Below, one piece after another: positions 1-6,860 of a stretch of DNA of 18,238 nucleotides (within the stretch, counting starts at the first letter, position 1; each line of letters starts with the position of its first letter). Both the position numbers and the translations under genes were made by a program. This DNA is from Deltaproteobacteria bacterium (GTDB lineage Bacteria; Myxococcota_A; JAADFL01), in NCBI GenBank assembly GCA_013152945.1, contig JAADFL010000148.1, positions 1 through 18,238 of the forward strand, read 5' to 3'. A model generated the notes under the pieces. It did no database searches. It saw nothing but the letters and a program-made list of their open reading frames with translations, and was not told the DNA's origin.

Positions 1-17
1 TGGGTGGGCGGGAATCA

Positions 18-47
18 TTGAACGAATTTGAAAACTTGTGCTATATA
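18..47 (+). promoter_or_regulatory. Candidate sigma70-type promoter of the radical-SAM gene
   Basis: A TTGAAC element at 18-23 is followed after exactly 18 bases by TATATA at 42-47, about 54 bases before the start codon. Each hexamer matches four of six bacterial consensus positions. The same hexamers with the same spacing recur at 18158-18187 before the last gene, which raises the credibility of both. This is a pattern call only. Confidence 0.4.
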
Positions 48-100
48 CGAGCAATCGGGTCTTGCCGCCAAAGGGCCACGATATAGAGGGGTGAACTTGC

Positions 101-1207
101 ATGGAACTGATTATCCCGGAAAAGGAAAAGAGGAAGGATGCAATCCTGCGCCATCCCCATCCCGAACTTTTCCAGGGTATGGACGACGAGCAGGCAGACA
201 GGATATATAGATTTTTTTTCTATACTCCATCCAGGATACCTGCCAGGGGAACAGTGGTCTCGTCCCTCAAGACCAGGGTGCTAAAGCTCAGGAACGGAAG
301 TGATCGCAAGAAACCTTGGAACATGGAACTGGTGATCGAACCCTACATAGGTTGCACCCACGCCTGCTTGTACTGCCCTGTTAAGAGCAGACTCAAGCCA
401 GGTGAAGAACCAAGGCCTTTTACCGGAAGGTCGGGAAGGGCCGACGGTTTTGCCCGTTCATTGAGGCAGGACCTCCGGGACTTGGAGTTTCTGGCCCCGC
501 CCCCAATGCCTGTATTCATGTCATTAGAGAGCGATCCTTTACAGACAGGCTTGGAAGAAAAGGTTGGTGTCACGGAACGCACATTGAAAGACCTCGCAGC
601 CAGGAAAGATCGTTTCAGCAGGATTACCATTAGGACAAAGAACCCGAAAGCGCTGCTTTTGGAAAATAAGACCTATCTTGACAGCCTCGATTCGTTCGAT
701 GAAGTTGTGATTGAATTAAATGCATCCTTTGGATCGGAAGAACTGCGTAGGGCCTGGGAGCCGGGCGCCCCTGTTATTGAAGACCGTTTTGACGCCTTGC
801 AGCGTCTAAAGGAACATGGGTTCGATGTAATATTGCGGATTGAACCCTTGCTCCCGCTCGAACCCTTGAGCGTGCTCTGGTTCAAGCACAAGACGTATGA
901 AAAGCTCGGGTGTCCTCTATCCGGTCCCAGGTCGAATGACATGGAAGCCTTGCTAAACATGGCGGCAAAATACGGTTGCAATGAGGTCGCCCTGGTTCCT
1001 GCATATCTACCTTGCGGGCATGGAGCCAAGAGCGTACAGAGAAAGGTGCTTGCTCCTTTGTTTCGTCGCAGGGACGGAAAGTTTCTCCAGCAGGCTGGAG
1101 CATTCAGACTGCCAAGGGAATACCTGGATACAAGACTGTTGCCTGCAATCGAAAAAATCGCGGACAGGAATGAAATTAGGGTAGTCAGGACTATCGACGA
1201 CAGGTAA
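101..1207 (+). CDS. Radical SAM protein, spore-photolyase-like family
   Basis: The 368-residue protein carries the radical SAM signature CTHACLYC, with Cys85, Cys89 and Cys92 in CxxxCxxC spacing. These should bind the [4Fe-4S] cluster that cleaves S-adenosylmethionine. The flanking pattern (YIGCTH before the cluster, a later SLESDPLQ segment and TIRTKNP) resembles the SPL-like radical SAM proteins widespread in bacteria (Rv2578c/PA0069 group). Their substrate is generally unknown, and a direct role in DNA photoproduct repair should not be assumed. The start ATG has a GAGGGGTG ribosome-binding site at 86-93, seven bases upstream. No membrane segment or signal peptide is visible, so it should be cytoplasmic. 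The gene stands alone, with 420 bases of repeat-rich spacer downstream. Family call is confident; function is not. Confidence 0.85.
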   Translation: MELIIPEKEKRKDAILRHPHPELFQGMDDEQADRIYRFFFYTPSRIPARGTVVSSLKTRVLKLRNGSDRKKPWNMELVIEPYIGCTHACLYCPVKSRLKPGEEPRPFTGRSGRADGFARSLRQDLRDLEFLAPPPMPVFMSLESDPLQTGLEEKVGVTERTLKDLAARKDRFSRITIRTKNPKALLLENKTYLDSLDSFDEVVIELNASFGSEELRRAWEPGAPVIEDRFDALQRLKEHGFDVILRIEPLLPLEPLSVLWFKHKTYEKLGCPLSGPRSNDMEALLNMAAKYGCNEVALVPAYLPCGHGAKSVQRKVLAPLFRRRDGKFLQQAGAFRLPREYLDTRLLPAIEKIADRNEIRVVRTIDDR

Positions 1208-1312
1208 CAAAACTCACATCCAGCTTTGCTGGTATCCCACCGCCCTTCCCACCCGGCCCTCCCCACCCAGGTTGATTTTCAGGGCACCTAAAATATGCTG
1301 TTATTTCATGAA

Positions 1313-1340
1313 GTAGGGGTGGTTCGCGAACCACCCCTAC
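1313..1340. repeat. Perfect 28-base palindrome (REP-like element)
   Basis: The two 14-base arms are exactly complementary around a central CG, reading GTAGGGGTGGTTCG and its reverse complement, with no loop. A degenerate copy of the core follows at 1341-1357 (GGGTTCGCGAATCGCCC). GTAGGGG...CCCCTAC palindromes are a familiar class of dispersed intergenic repeats in many bacteria. There is no T-run after it, so it is not a normal intrinsic terminator for the upstream gene. Confidence 0.8.
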
Positions 1341-1445
1341 GGGTTCGCGAATCGCCCATGCGAGATCCAATCCTAATAATTTGTATTTTTGTCTTTTGTC
1401 CCCCTCTCCCGCAGAGCGGGCGAGGCGGATCGTTTGGTACCAATG

Positions 1446-1482
1446 ATTCCAGGAGCAACCAACGCCCCTGGAATTGTTGCTC
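1446..1482 (+). repeat. Interleaved inverted repeats, possible pseudoknot
   Basis: ATTCCAGG (1446-1453) is complementary to CCTGGAAT (1467-1474), and GAGCAAC (1453-1459) is complementary to GTTGCTC (1476-1482). The order of the arms is left1-left2-right1-right2, which in RNA gives an H-type pseudoknot topology or two mutually competing hairpins. It may equally be a rearranged repeat element, since the right half contains both complementary words in swapped order. It lies about 150 bases before the next start codon. Confidence 0.45.
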
Positions 1483-1627
1483 GGCAGTACAACCGACATA
1501 TTAATTCGGCTACCACGCTATCGATATATGAGATTGACCGAAGCCGGAATATCTTGTAATTATTACCATGCACTGTTCGAACAAGACCGTGCTGTTTTTT
1601 TGGAGAGGTTTTTCCAGGGGAAGATTG

Positions 1628-3013
1628 ATGGAAAGAGATCCCAAGTTGCTTATAGCCCAAGACCGGGCCGAAAGTTTGATGGATGAAGGGGCTTACCCCG
1701 AGGCATTGTCACTTTATCTTTGGTTGGTGGATAACGAGCCGGAGGATTTCAGACACAGGATGAGAATAGCAGAGATCCTGCTCCGGCTCGGCGAGAAGGG
1801 AAAATCCCTGGATGTGCTCACACAGGTGGCGACCCAGAGTGTTCTGTGCGGCAGAGTAATGAGAACCGTTTCAGCTTGTAAGCTTGGTCTGGGCCTTTTT
1901 CCTGAAGAGCACAAGACCTTTGAGCTTCTATTGACCAGACTGCACCGAAGGGCGGTGTTATTGGACCGGCCGCCTGTGTCTCCGCCAAAGGATGACGGCG
2001 ACGCCACGGACGCGGAAACTGGTGCCGGGGAAGCGCCTGTTGCTGGCATTTCAAGCCCGCCTTCTCCTCCTTCATCTTCCGAGGGTCTTTCAGAGTTGAT
2101 TAATAAGGCTTATGAAGCCGCGAATCACTACGCCTCGGTTGCTGAGGGCGTGGGCGATAATGGGGAATTGGAACTGGCTGCAATGCCCTTCTTTTCAGAC
2201 CTGGCTGCAGGTGATTTTGTCGCTGTTGTAAAGGGAATGAATCTTCTCGATATAGACAGAGATACCAAGATTATCAAACAGGGTGAGGATGGAAATTCGT
2301 TTTTCCTACTGGTGAGGGGCTCGGTAATCGTCGAAAAAGAGCTTGAGGATGGCCCGCCGGTGGAGCTTGCCAAGCTGGGTGATGGAAGCCTGTTCGGTGA
2401 AATGGCGTTGCTTTCCAGGTCTCCAAGGATTGCGACGGTCAGATCGCTTACGAGATGCGAACTGTTCGAGGTGCCTAGAATTGTGCTGGACGATCTGGTG
2501 GAGGAAAGACCAAGGGTCGCATCATCCCTGGTGGAGTTTACCAAGAAGAGATTACTTGCAAACCTCTTGACCACCTCTCCACTGTTTTCCAGGTTTTCGC
2601 GGGAAGACAGGAAATCGATCATCAAGCTTTTCGACAAGGTACTGGTAGACGAGGGAGAGATTGTTGTCGAGGAAGGTACGGAACCCGGCGCCCTATATCT
2701 TGTTAGCAGCGGTGAGGTTGCCGTAACCAGGGCCGAGGAAGGAAAGGAAAAAATCAGGCTGGCCACTTTGGGACCGGGAGAAGTGTTCGGTGAAATATCT
2801 CTACTTAAAAATCAGCCCGCCAATGCCAGTGTTACGGCCGAGACCAGGAGCGTGTTACTCCGGCTGGACAGGGAGCGTTTCTTCAACATGGCGATGCAAT
2901 ATCCACCCATATTGGAATACCTGGAGAACTTGAGTGAAGAGAGATTGGCTGCAACCGAGGAAATCTTGTCCGACGACTGGGTGTACGGAGCCGATGACCT
3001 GATAATGGTGTGA
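1628..3013 (+). CDS. TPR-like protein with two cyclic-nucleotide-binding domains
   Basis: The start is placed at the ATG at 1628, giving 461 residues, because AGGGGAA (1616-1622) precedes it; an upstream in-frame ATG at 1568 lacks a good site. The first ~115 residues are helical and TPR-like (two-helix repeats such as AYPEALSLYLWLVDNEPED). A Pro/Ser/Asp-rich linker follows, then two tandem cNMP-binding (Crp-fold) domains. Domain 1 has a canonical phosphate-binding cassette, FGEMALLSRSPRIATV, starting at Phe256 and retaining Arg267. Domain 2 has FGEISLLKNQPANASV from Phe387, where the arginine position is Ala398, so it probably does not bind nucleotide in the usual way. There is no helix-turn-helix or membrane segment. 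The stop is 9 bases before a Ser/Thr kinase gene, suggesting a co-transcribed module in which second-messenger sensing and phosphorylation are linked. Confidence 0.85.
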   Translation: MERDPKLLIAQDRAESLMDEGAYPEALSLYLWLVDNEPEDFRHRMRIAEILLRLGEKGKSLDVLTQVATQSVLCGRVMRTVSACKLGLGLFPEEHKTFELLLTRLHRRAVLLDRPPVSPPKDDGDATDAETGAGEAPVAGISSPPSPPSSSEGLSELINKAYEAANHYASVAEGVGDNGELELAAMPFFSDLAAGDFVAVVKGMNLLDIDRDTKIIKQGEDGNSFFLLVRGSVIVEKELEDGPPVELAKLGDGSLFGEMALLSRSPRIATVRSLTRCELFEVPRIVLDDLVEERPRVASSLVEFTKKRLLANLLTTSPLFSRFSREDRKSIIKLFDKVLVDEGEIVVEEGTEPGALYLVSSGEVAVTRAEEGKEKIRLATLGPGEVFGEISLLKNQPANASVTAETRSVLLRLDRERFFNMAMQYPPILEYLENLSEERLAATEEILSDDWVYGADDLIMV

Positions 3014-3025
3014 GGAGAAGCCTTG
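3012..3025 (+). promoter_or_regulatory. Ribosome-binding site deciding a TTG start
   Basis: GAGGAG at 3012-3017 overlaps the TGA stop of the upstream gene and lies five bases before a TTG codon at 3023. No ATG or GTG is available in frame before the kinase glycine loop with comparable spacing, so the kinase appears to start at TTG. Confidence 0.65.
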
Positions 3026-4249
3026 GAAAAGCCGGTACAATATGCCAAGTACGAACTCATGGAACGTGTCGCCGTCGGCGGCATGGCGGAGATTTTTCTC
3101 GCGAGACGGCGAGCAATAGCAGGTTTCGAAAAGATACTGGCGGTAAAGAGGATAAAGAAGAAGTTCAGCCAGGAACCAAGTTTCGTGCAGATGTTCCTCA
3201 ACGAGGCGCGTATCATTGCCAGGTTATCTCATCCGAACATCGTTCAGATATTCGATCTCGGAAAAAGCGAGGGGTGTTACTTTATTGCAATGGAATACGT
3301 TCACGGGCGCAGCTTGAGAGAAGTGGTGCAGAGGGCGGAGGAGCAGAAGGTGAGGTTTCCCCTGGAATACGCCCTCAAGATAACAAGCCAGGCTTGTGAC
3401 GGGCTGCATTATGCTCATACCAAGAAGGACCCTGATGGAACACCGCTGAACATAGTTCATCGCGACATTTCTCCGGTCAACCTGGTGCTGTCGTTCGACG
3501 GCGTGGTGAAAATTCTCGATTTCGGTATAGCCAGGGCGGAAAAGTATTATCGGCAGGAGAAAGACGGGGACAAGAAAGTTAAGGGCAAGTTGACGTACAT
3601 GGCGCCGGAGACAATAGAAGGCAGGAAAGAAGATGCAAGGACCGACATATTCGCTTTGGGCATGGTTTTCTACGAATTGATAACAGGCCTCAAGGTCAGG
3701 TCGGAAAAGGGTGACATGGATCTTCTTCGCTCAATACTGAAGGGCAAGATACATCCGCCGTCTTTCTTCAGGGCCGATCTCCCCGAGCCGGTAGAGGAAA
3801 TAGCATTGAAGGCCCTTGCCAGGGATCCGGATGAAAGGTACCAGCATGCAAGGGAGATGCAGTACGACTTGGACGCCTACCTGGTGGAAACAGGTTTCAA
3901 CCCCGGCACCTTACACCTTTCCAATTTCATGAAACAGCTTTTCGACAAAGATTTGAAAGAGGAAGAAAAAAGAATGGCGGAATTGGTATCCAGGCCGGCG
4001 CCGCCGATAAAAGATGAAGAAGACGGCGAACTGGATGAACTCGATAGTGAGATCGATGAAGGCGCCGAAAGGGCTGCGGCAAAGGAAGCTCAACTATCCA
4101 AGCTTACAAAGAGCGGACCGCCGAAGATAGTTGCCGTAAGACTCAAACGCGGCGAGTTCGAAGTGCTCAGGGAGGCGGGGAAAAGGCATGGTATGACTGC
4201 CGGAGAACTTACAAAAGAGATAGTTAGGGCGCACCTGAAATTTCTTTAG
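3023..4249 (+). CDS. Hanks-type Ser/Thr protein kinase with C-terminal RHH-like domain
   Basis: The 408-residue protein has a complete kinase core: glycine loop VAVGGMAEIF (16-25), ATP-anchoring Lys42 in AVKRI, Glu61 of helix C, catalytic HRDIS with Asp148, Asn153, DFG at 166-168, APE at 194-196 and DIFALG. HRDIS replaces the usual HRDLK, as is common in myxobacterial kinases (HRDxSPxN), and is compatible with activity. No membrane helix is seen, so it should be cytosolic. After an acidic linker (DEEDGELDELDSEIDEG), the last ~41 residues begin KIVAVRLKRGEFEVLREAGK and read as a beta strand and two helices, closely resembling a ribbon-helix-helix (CopG/Arc-type) DNA-binding or dimerisation unit. 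The gene follows the cNMP-binding gene by 9 bases. Kinase identity is certain; the RHH call is by eye. Confidence 0.92.
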   Translation: MEKPVQYAKYELMERVAVGGMAEIFLARRRAIAGFEKILAVKRIKKKFSQEPSFVQMFLNEARIIARLSHPNIVQIFDLGKSEGCYFIAMEYVHGRSLREVVQRAEEQKVRFPLEYALKITSQACDGLHYAHTKKDPDGTPLNIVHRDISPVNLVLSFDGVVKILDFGIARAEKYYRQEKDGDKKVKGKLTYMAPETIEGRKEDARTDIFALGMVFYELITGLKVRSEKGDMDLLRSILKGKIHPPSFFRADLPEPVEEIALKALARDPDERYQHAREMQYDLDAYLVETGFNPGTLHLSNFMKQLFDKDLKEEEKRMAELVSRPAPPIKDEEDGELDELDSEIDEGAERAAAKEAQLSKLTKSGPPKIVAVRLKRGEFEVLREAGKRHGMTAGELTKEIVRAHLKFL

Positions 4250-4262
4250 ACACGATGTTGGA

Positions 4263-4315
4263 GATTTTCCGGCTTTGTCACAAATGATTTTCCGGTATTC
4301 GGGTAATAAAGCCGG
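4263..4315 (+). repeat. Direct and inverted repeats before the MetE-like gene
   Basis: GATTTTCCGG occurs twice, at 4263-4272 and 4286-4295, a 23-base period of about two helical turns. The first copy runs into CCGGCTTT (4269-4276), which is complementary to AAAGCCGG at 4308-4315. This could be an operator, or the foot of a weak hairpin ending the kinase transcript. There is no T-run after the right arm. Confidence 0.3.
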
Positions 4316-4386
4316 GGGACAATGTTGGCGCAATTTGCTTGGTCCCGATCAACACCTTTCGGCAAGTGGAGGCGAAGAGGTGGTTA

Positions 4387-5466
4387 ATGGCTAGAATGAC
4401 TCCTGTTCCAAGGTGCATGGCGACCATGATTGGAAGCATGCCTCACAAGGATCCCGGCAATGCCTTGGACCTGGTATTCGAAAACCTGAAAGAGGCCCCG
4501 ATCTGGCCTGAATTGCCCAGACGTTCTTTCATGGAAGGTTTCGTGGCGGCTCATGTGGACGGCATGCCGGGTATTGTGATCAACAGGGAACGCGAAAAGA
4601 TTTACGTGGACCTGGAATTACCGAACTTGGCGGACCAGATGACCCGGTACTATGAAAAGGTAATGGCTGCAGAGGAAAGCGGCGACCTGTCGGGTTTCGC
4701 CATAGATGAGGAGCATGCATCCGGCCTTGCCGCTGCGCTGGCTAGACTAGAAAAAAAGCCCCTAAGATTTCCCTTTTTCAAGACCCATTGTATTGGGCCG
4801 GTGTCCATGCAACTTCAGTTGGAAGATCGGAACGAGAGGCCCGTTTACTACAGTGAAGGTTACCAGGACGTGGTTGTAAGGCAGGTGTCGCTCCAGTCAA
4901 GATGGGCGGTAAGACGTTTTCGTCCCTTTGGAGATATGATTATCGCTTTTCTTGACGAGCCTGCCCTGGCGGCATTCGGGTCATCCGCATATTTGGGGGT
5001 TATGAAGGAAGATGTTGTGGAAAGATTCTCATCCGCGGTGTCAGCGGTTCACCTGGAGGGTGCTGTTGCAGGCGTACACGTTTGCGGCAACACTGATTGG
5101 GCCATGATGTTGGATACCGGTGTGGATATAATAAATTATGACGCTTATGCCTATTCGGAAAGCATACTCGTGTACGCCGGACATGTGCGGCGATTCATGG
5201 AAGACGGCGGTGTGCTGGCCTGGGGAATCGTGCCGACCTCCGTGGACATCAGGACGGAAAACGGCGAAACATTGTCGAAGAAACTCAAAGGCCTTATGTC
5301 CGAATTATGCTCGAAAGGATCGATGGACATGGAACTCGTGCTCCGGCAGTCAATGGTTACGCCTTCTTGTGGAATGGGCACCATGAGTGTAGAGGATACC
5401 AAAAGAGTGGTGGAGACTCTCGTGGATTTGGCTGAAAGAATGCAGAAGCTTGCCAGACCGGCTTAA
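4387..5466 (+). CDS. MetE-core / UROD-like zinc methyltransferase family protein
   Basis: The start is the ATG at 4387 (359 residues), with GGAGG at 4368-4372 and GAGG at 4377-4380 just upstream; an in-frame TTG at 4339 has no such site. The protein has marks of the cobalamin-independent methionine synthase catalytic barrel: MIGSMPHKDP near the N-terminus, LDEPAL with Glu191, HVC with His231 and Cys233, and PSCGMG with Cys328. His-x-Cys plus the distant Cys are the usual zinc ligands that activate a thiol substrate. At 359 residues it corresponds to the C-terminal half of MetE only, without the N-terminal folate-binding half, like archaeal core MetE enzymes and many uncharacterised UROD/MetE-like proteins. 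The methyl donor and acceptor cannot be read from sequence. It ends in a convergent 4-base overlap with the next gene. Confidence 0.75.
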   Translation: MARMTPVPRCMATMIGSMPHKDPGNALDLVFENLKEAPIWPELPRRSFMEGFVAAHVDGMPGIVINREREKIYVDLELPNLADQMTRYYEKVMAAEESGDLSGFAIDEEHASGLAAALARLEKKPLRFPFFKTHCIGPVSMQLQLEDRNERPVYYSEGYQDVVVRQVSLQSRWAVRRFRPFGDMIIAFLDEPALAAFGSSAYLGVMKEDVVERFSSAVSAVHLEGAVAGVHVCGNTDWAMMLDTGVDIINYDAYAYSESILVYAGHVRRFMEDGGVLAWGIVPTSVDIRTENGETLSKKLKGLMSELCSKGSMDMELVLRQSMVTPSCGMGTMSVEDTKRVVETLVDLAERMQKLARPA

Positions 5467-6533
5467 AGCCCAAGGCGTCCGGCCACGTCTTCGTAATCGG
5501 GATCCATGACATAGATTTTCTCCAGGTCCTTTCGGGCCCGGCCTTTCTGCCCCAACTCCTGTAATACAAGGGATCGTTCATAGAACAGGGCCTTACGTAG
5601 TTCGTCGGATCTGCCTTTTTTTCGTCGAAGTGCAATTGTAAGAATTTCCCTGCTTGCATCCATTAGGCCCAAATGTCTCAAGGCCCTTGCCTTGTACAAC
5701 AGCAATGCGGTGTGAACCGGTGATTCGTTTTCTACATCCTGAGTGATCTTTACAATCCGTGTACAGGCATCTTTCAGGGTGCCTGGCCGGCTTCCTGCCA
5801 TGTCGAGGAGAAGCTCTGAAAAGGACAGCATTACGACAACATCGGCAGGCTCGATATCGATCAGCCTATCGAGACTTAAGACGGCTTTATCCCATTGTTC
5901 CATGTGCTGATACGCCTCAACCAGGCCAAGCAGGACGCCCCTGACATGTGGTCCCAAGCAAGCAGAGATTTCGTCGGTGATGTGAATATTGAACGTGGCG
6001 GATATGCCGTACTTGGACAGGTATCGGCCAAGCTCTTCGTGATTTTCCATGGCCTTTTCCAGGTATGTGACGGCTTGTTCCGGGTGATTGCTCTTCAATG
6101 AAAGGAAGCCTGCCAGGTAAGCTCCATCAACCAGGTGAGTCACTTGTTCGAGATGTTCCAGAGCCTCTTCTTCCTTGCCAAGGTATAGATCGCGACAGGC
6201 TTCCACCAGGTCCTGCTCTTCTTTCGGCGTTACCAGGCGCTTGAAGAATCCAAGGGTAAGTTTTTTTTCGGGGCTGACATAGCCTGCCGGGTAAGCCGCC
6301 CGGGTGTTCCTTTTACTCCTGCTGCGGCGTCTTGATGCATTTTTTCCTTTCGTACTTACGTTGGTGGTATAGAAGAGACCTGTGCCGGGTATTCCGAAGG
6401 TGGTGCGTTGTCCTCTTGGCCCGATGGTGAACTTGGCCCCACGTGGTCCGAACGACAGGGAGCCGCCGGACTTGCTAAGGTTCAATGTAATGCCGGGCGC
6501 AAGCTTTATGCGTTTAAAGAAGCGAAATGACAT
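5463..6533 (-). CDS. DUF4236 domain plus TPR repeat protein
   Basis: The 356-residue protein begins with a DUF4236 domain (about residues 1-57: MSFRFFKRIKLAPGITLNLS, then SGGSLSFGPRGAKFTIGPRG and TTFGIPGTGLFYTT), a short Gly-rich beta domain of unknown function. A basic stretch (RRRSRSKR) follows, and the remaining ~260 residues are helical TPR-type repeats, for example VEACRDLYLGKEEEALEHLE, KAVLSLDRLIDIEPADVV and GRARKDLEKIYVMDPDYEDV. No signal peptide or membrane segment is seen. The start ATG (complement of 6531-6533) is supported by GGAGGTG (complement of 6538-6544). The gene is transcribed towards the MetE-like gene; both stop codons lie in one TTAA. A scaffold or protein-protein interaction role is plausible but not shown. 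Confidence 0.8.
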   Translation of the reverse strand: MSFRFFKRIKLAPGITLNLSKSGGSLSFGPRGAKFTIGPRGQRTTFGIPGTGLFYTTNVSTKGKNASRRRSRSKRNTRAAYPAGYVSPEKKLTLGFFKRLVTPKEEQDLVEACRDLYLGKEEEALEHLEQVTHLVDGAYLAGFLSLKSNHPEQAVTYLEKAMENHEELGRYLSKYGISATFNIHITDEISACLGPHVRGVLLGLVEAYQHMEQWDKAVLSLDRLIDIEPADVVVMLSFSELLLDMAGSRPGTLKDACTRIVKITQDVENESPVHTALLLYKARALRHLGLMDASREILTIALRRKKGRSDELRKALFYERSLVLQELGQKGRARKDLEKIYVMDPDYEDVAGRLGL

Positions 6534-6857
6534 TTTGCACCTCCGATGACCTTTGTCGTTACTTTGCCAACATCAGAGTAAAATTGTCTAGAGTAAAGTG
6601 AGTATATAACGGAAGGTCTGAAAAATTACTTGATCGAGTCGGATCTATGTGTTTGTTTCCGGTTGTGGAAGCAGGGAATTTCGATTTCATGATAGACCTT
6701 GCCAAATTAATATAGCTTCGTAATAGGTGGAGATGGGCTGCGTGGGGATATTACATTTCGACCTTTTTTGTAGCCTTTCTGTTAATAATCATGGGATCCG
6801 CATTCCATATCCGAGTTTTTTAAGAGACTGGCAAAACAGATGTCGGAGGATTTTTTA
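6534..6857. other. Divergent intergenic region, likely promoter region, no gene
   Basis: This ~324-base spacer separates the minus-strand DUF4236 gene from the plus-strand Fe-S/ThDP operon, so promoters for both must lie here or the operon must be served from within it. An 8-base direct repeat AGAGTAAA occurs at 6575-6582 and 6590-6597 (15-base period). TATATA at 6603-6608 is a possible -10 element on either strand, but no good partner -35 was found. The rest shows nothing I can name. Confidence 0.4.
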
Positions 6858-6860
6858 ATG
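6844..6860 (+). promoter_or_regulatory. Ribosome-binding site deciding the ThDP-fusion start
   Basis: CGGAGGA at 6844-6850 lies seven bases before an ATG at 6858. The earlier in-frame ATG at 6840 would place this site inside the coding region and has no Shine-Dalgarno sequence of its own, so 6858 is preferred. Confidence 0.75.

Larger units (their letters stand above)
1208..1627. other. Intergenic region with several inverted repeats, no gene
   Basis: This 420-base spacer holds no convincing coding sequence; short open frames on both strands lack ribosome-binding sites and recognisable proteins. It contains a weak CCAGC-TTT-GCTGG hairpin just after the upstream stop (1220-1232), a perfect 28-base palindrome (1313-1340) with a degenerate neighbour, a CCCGC/GCGGG hairpin near 1408-1420, and a cluster of overlapping inverted repeats (1446-1482). 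A weak promoter candidate is TTGCTC at 1477-1482, 16 bases, TATTAA at 1499-1504, ahead of the cNMP-binding gene. The density of palindromes resembles REP/MITE-like intergenic repeat accumulations. Confidence 0.6.

Noticed and set aside
28-210. 60-codon open frame at the window start
   Set aside because: It overlaps the candidate promoter and the start of the radical-SAM gene in another frame and has no ribosome-binding site.
673-1266. Long open frame on the minus strand
   Set aside because: It lies opposite the radical-SAM gene, has no recognisable protein features and no ribosome-binding site; it is a shadow of the real gene.
2128-2766. 212-codon open frame on the minus strand
   Set aside because: Ser/Thr-rich low-complexity translation opposite the cNMP-binding domains; a codon-bias shadow.
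6534-6857. TPP riboswitch before the ThDP enzyme gene
   Set aside because: I looked for the conserved CUGAGA and related core motifs in the leader and did not find a convincing set; thiamine control is also not expected for a ThDP-using enzyme.
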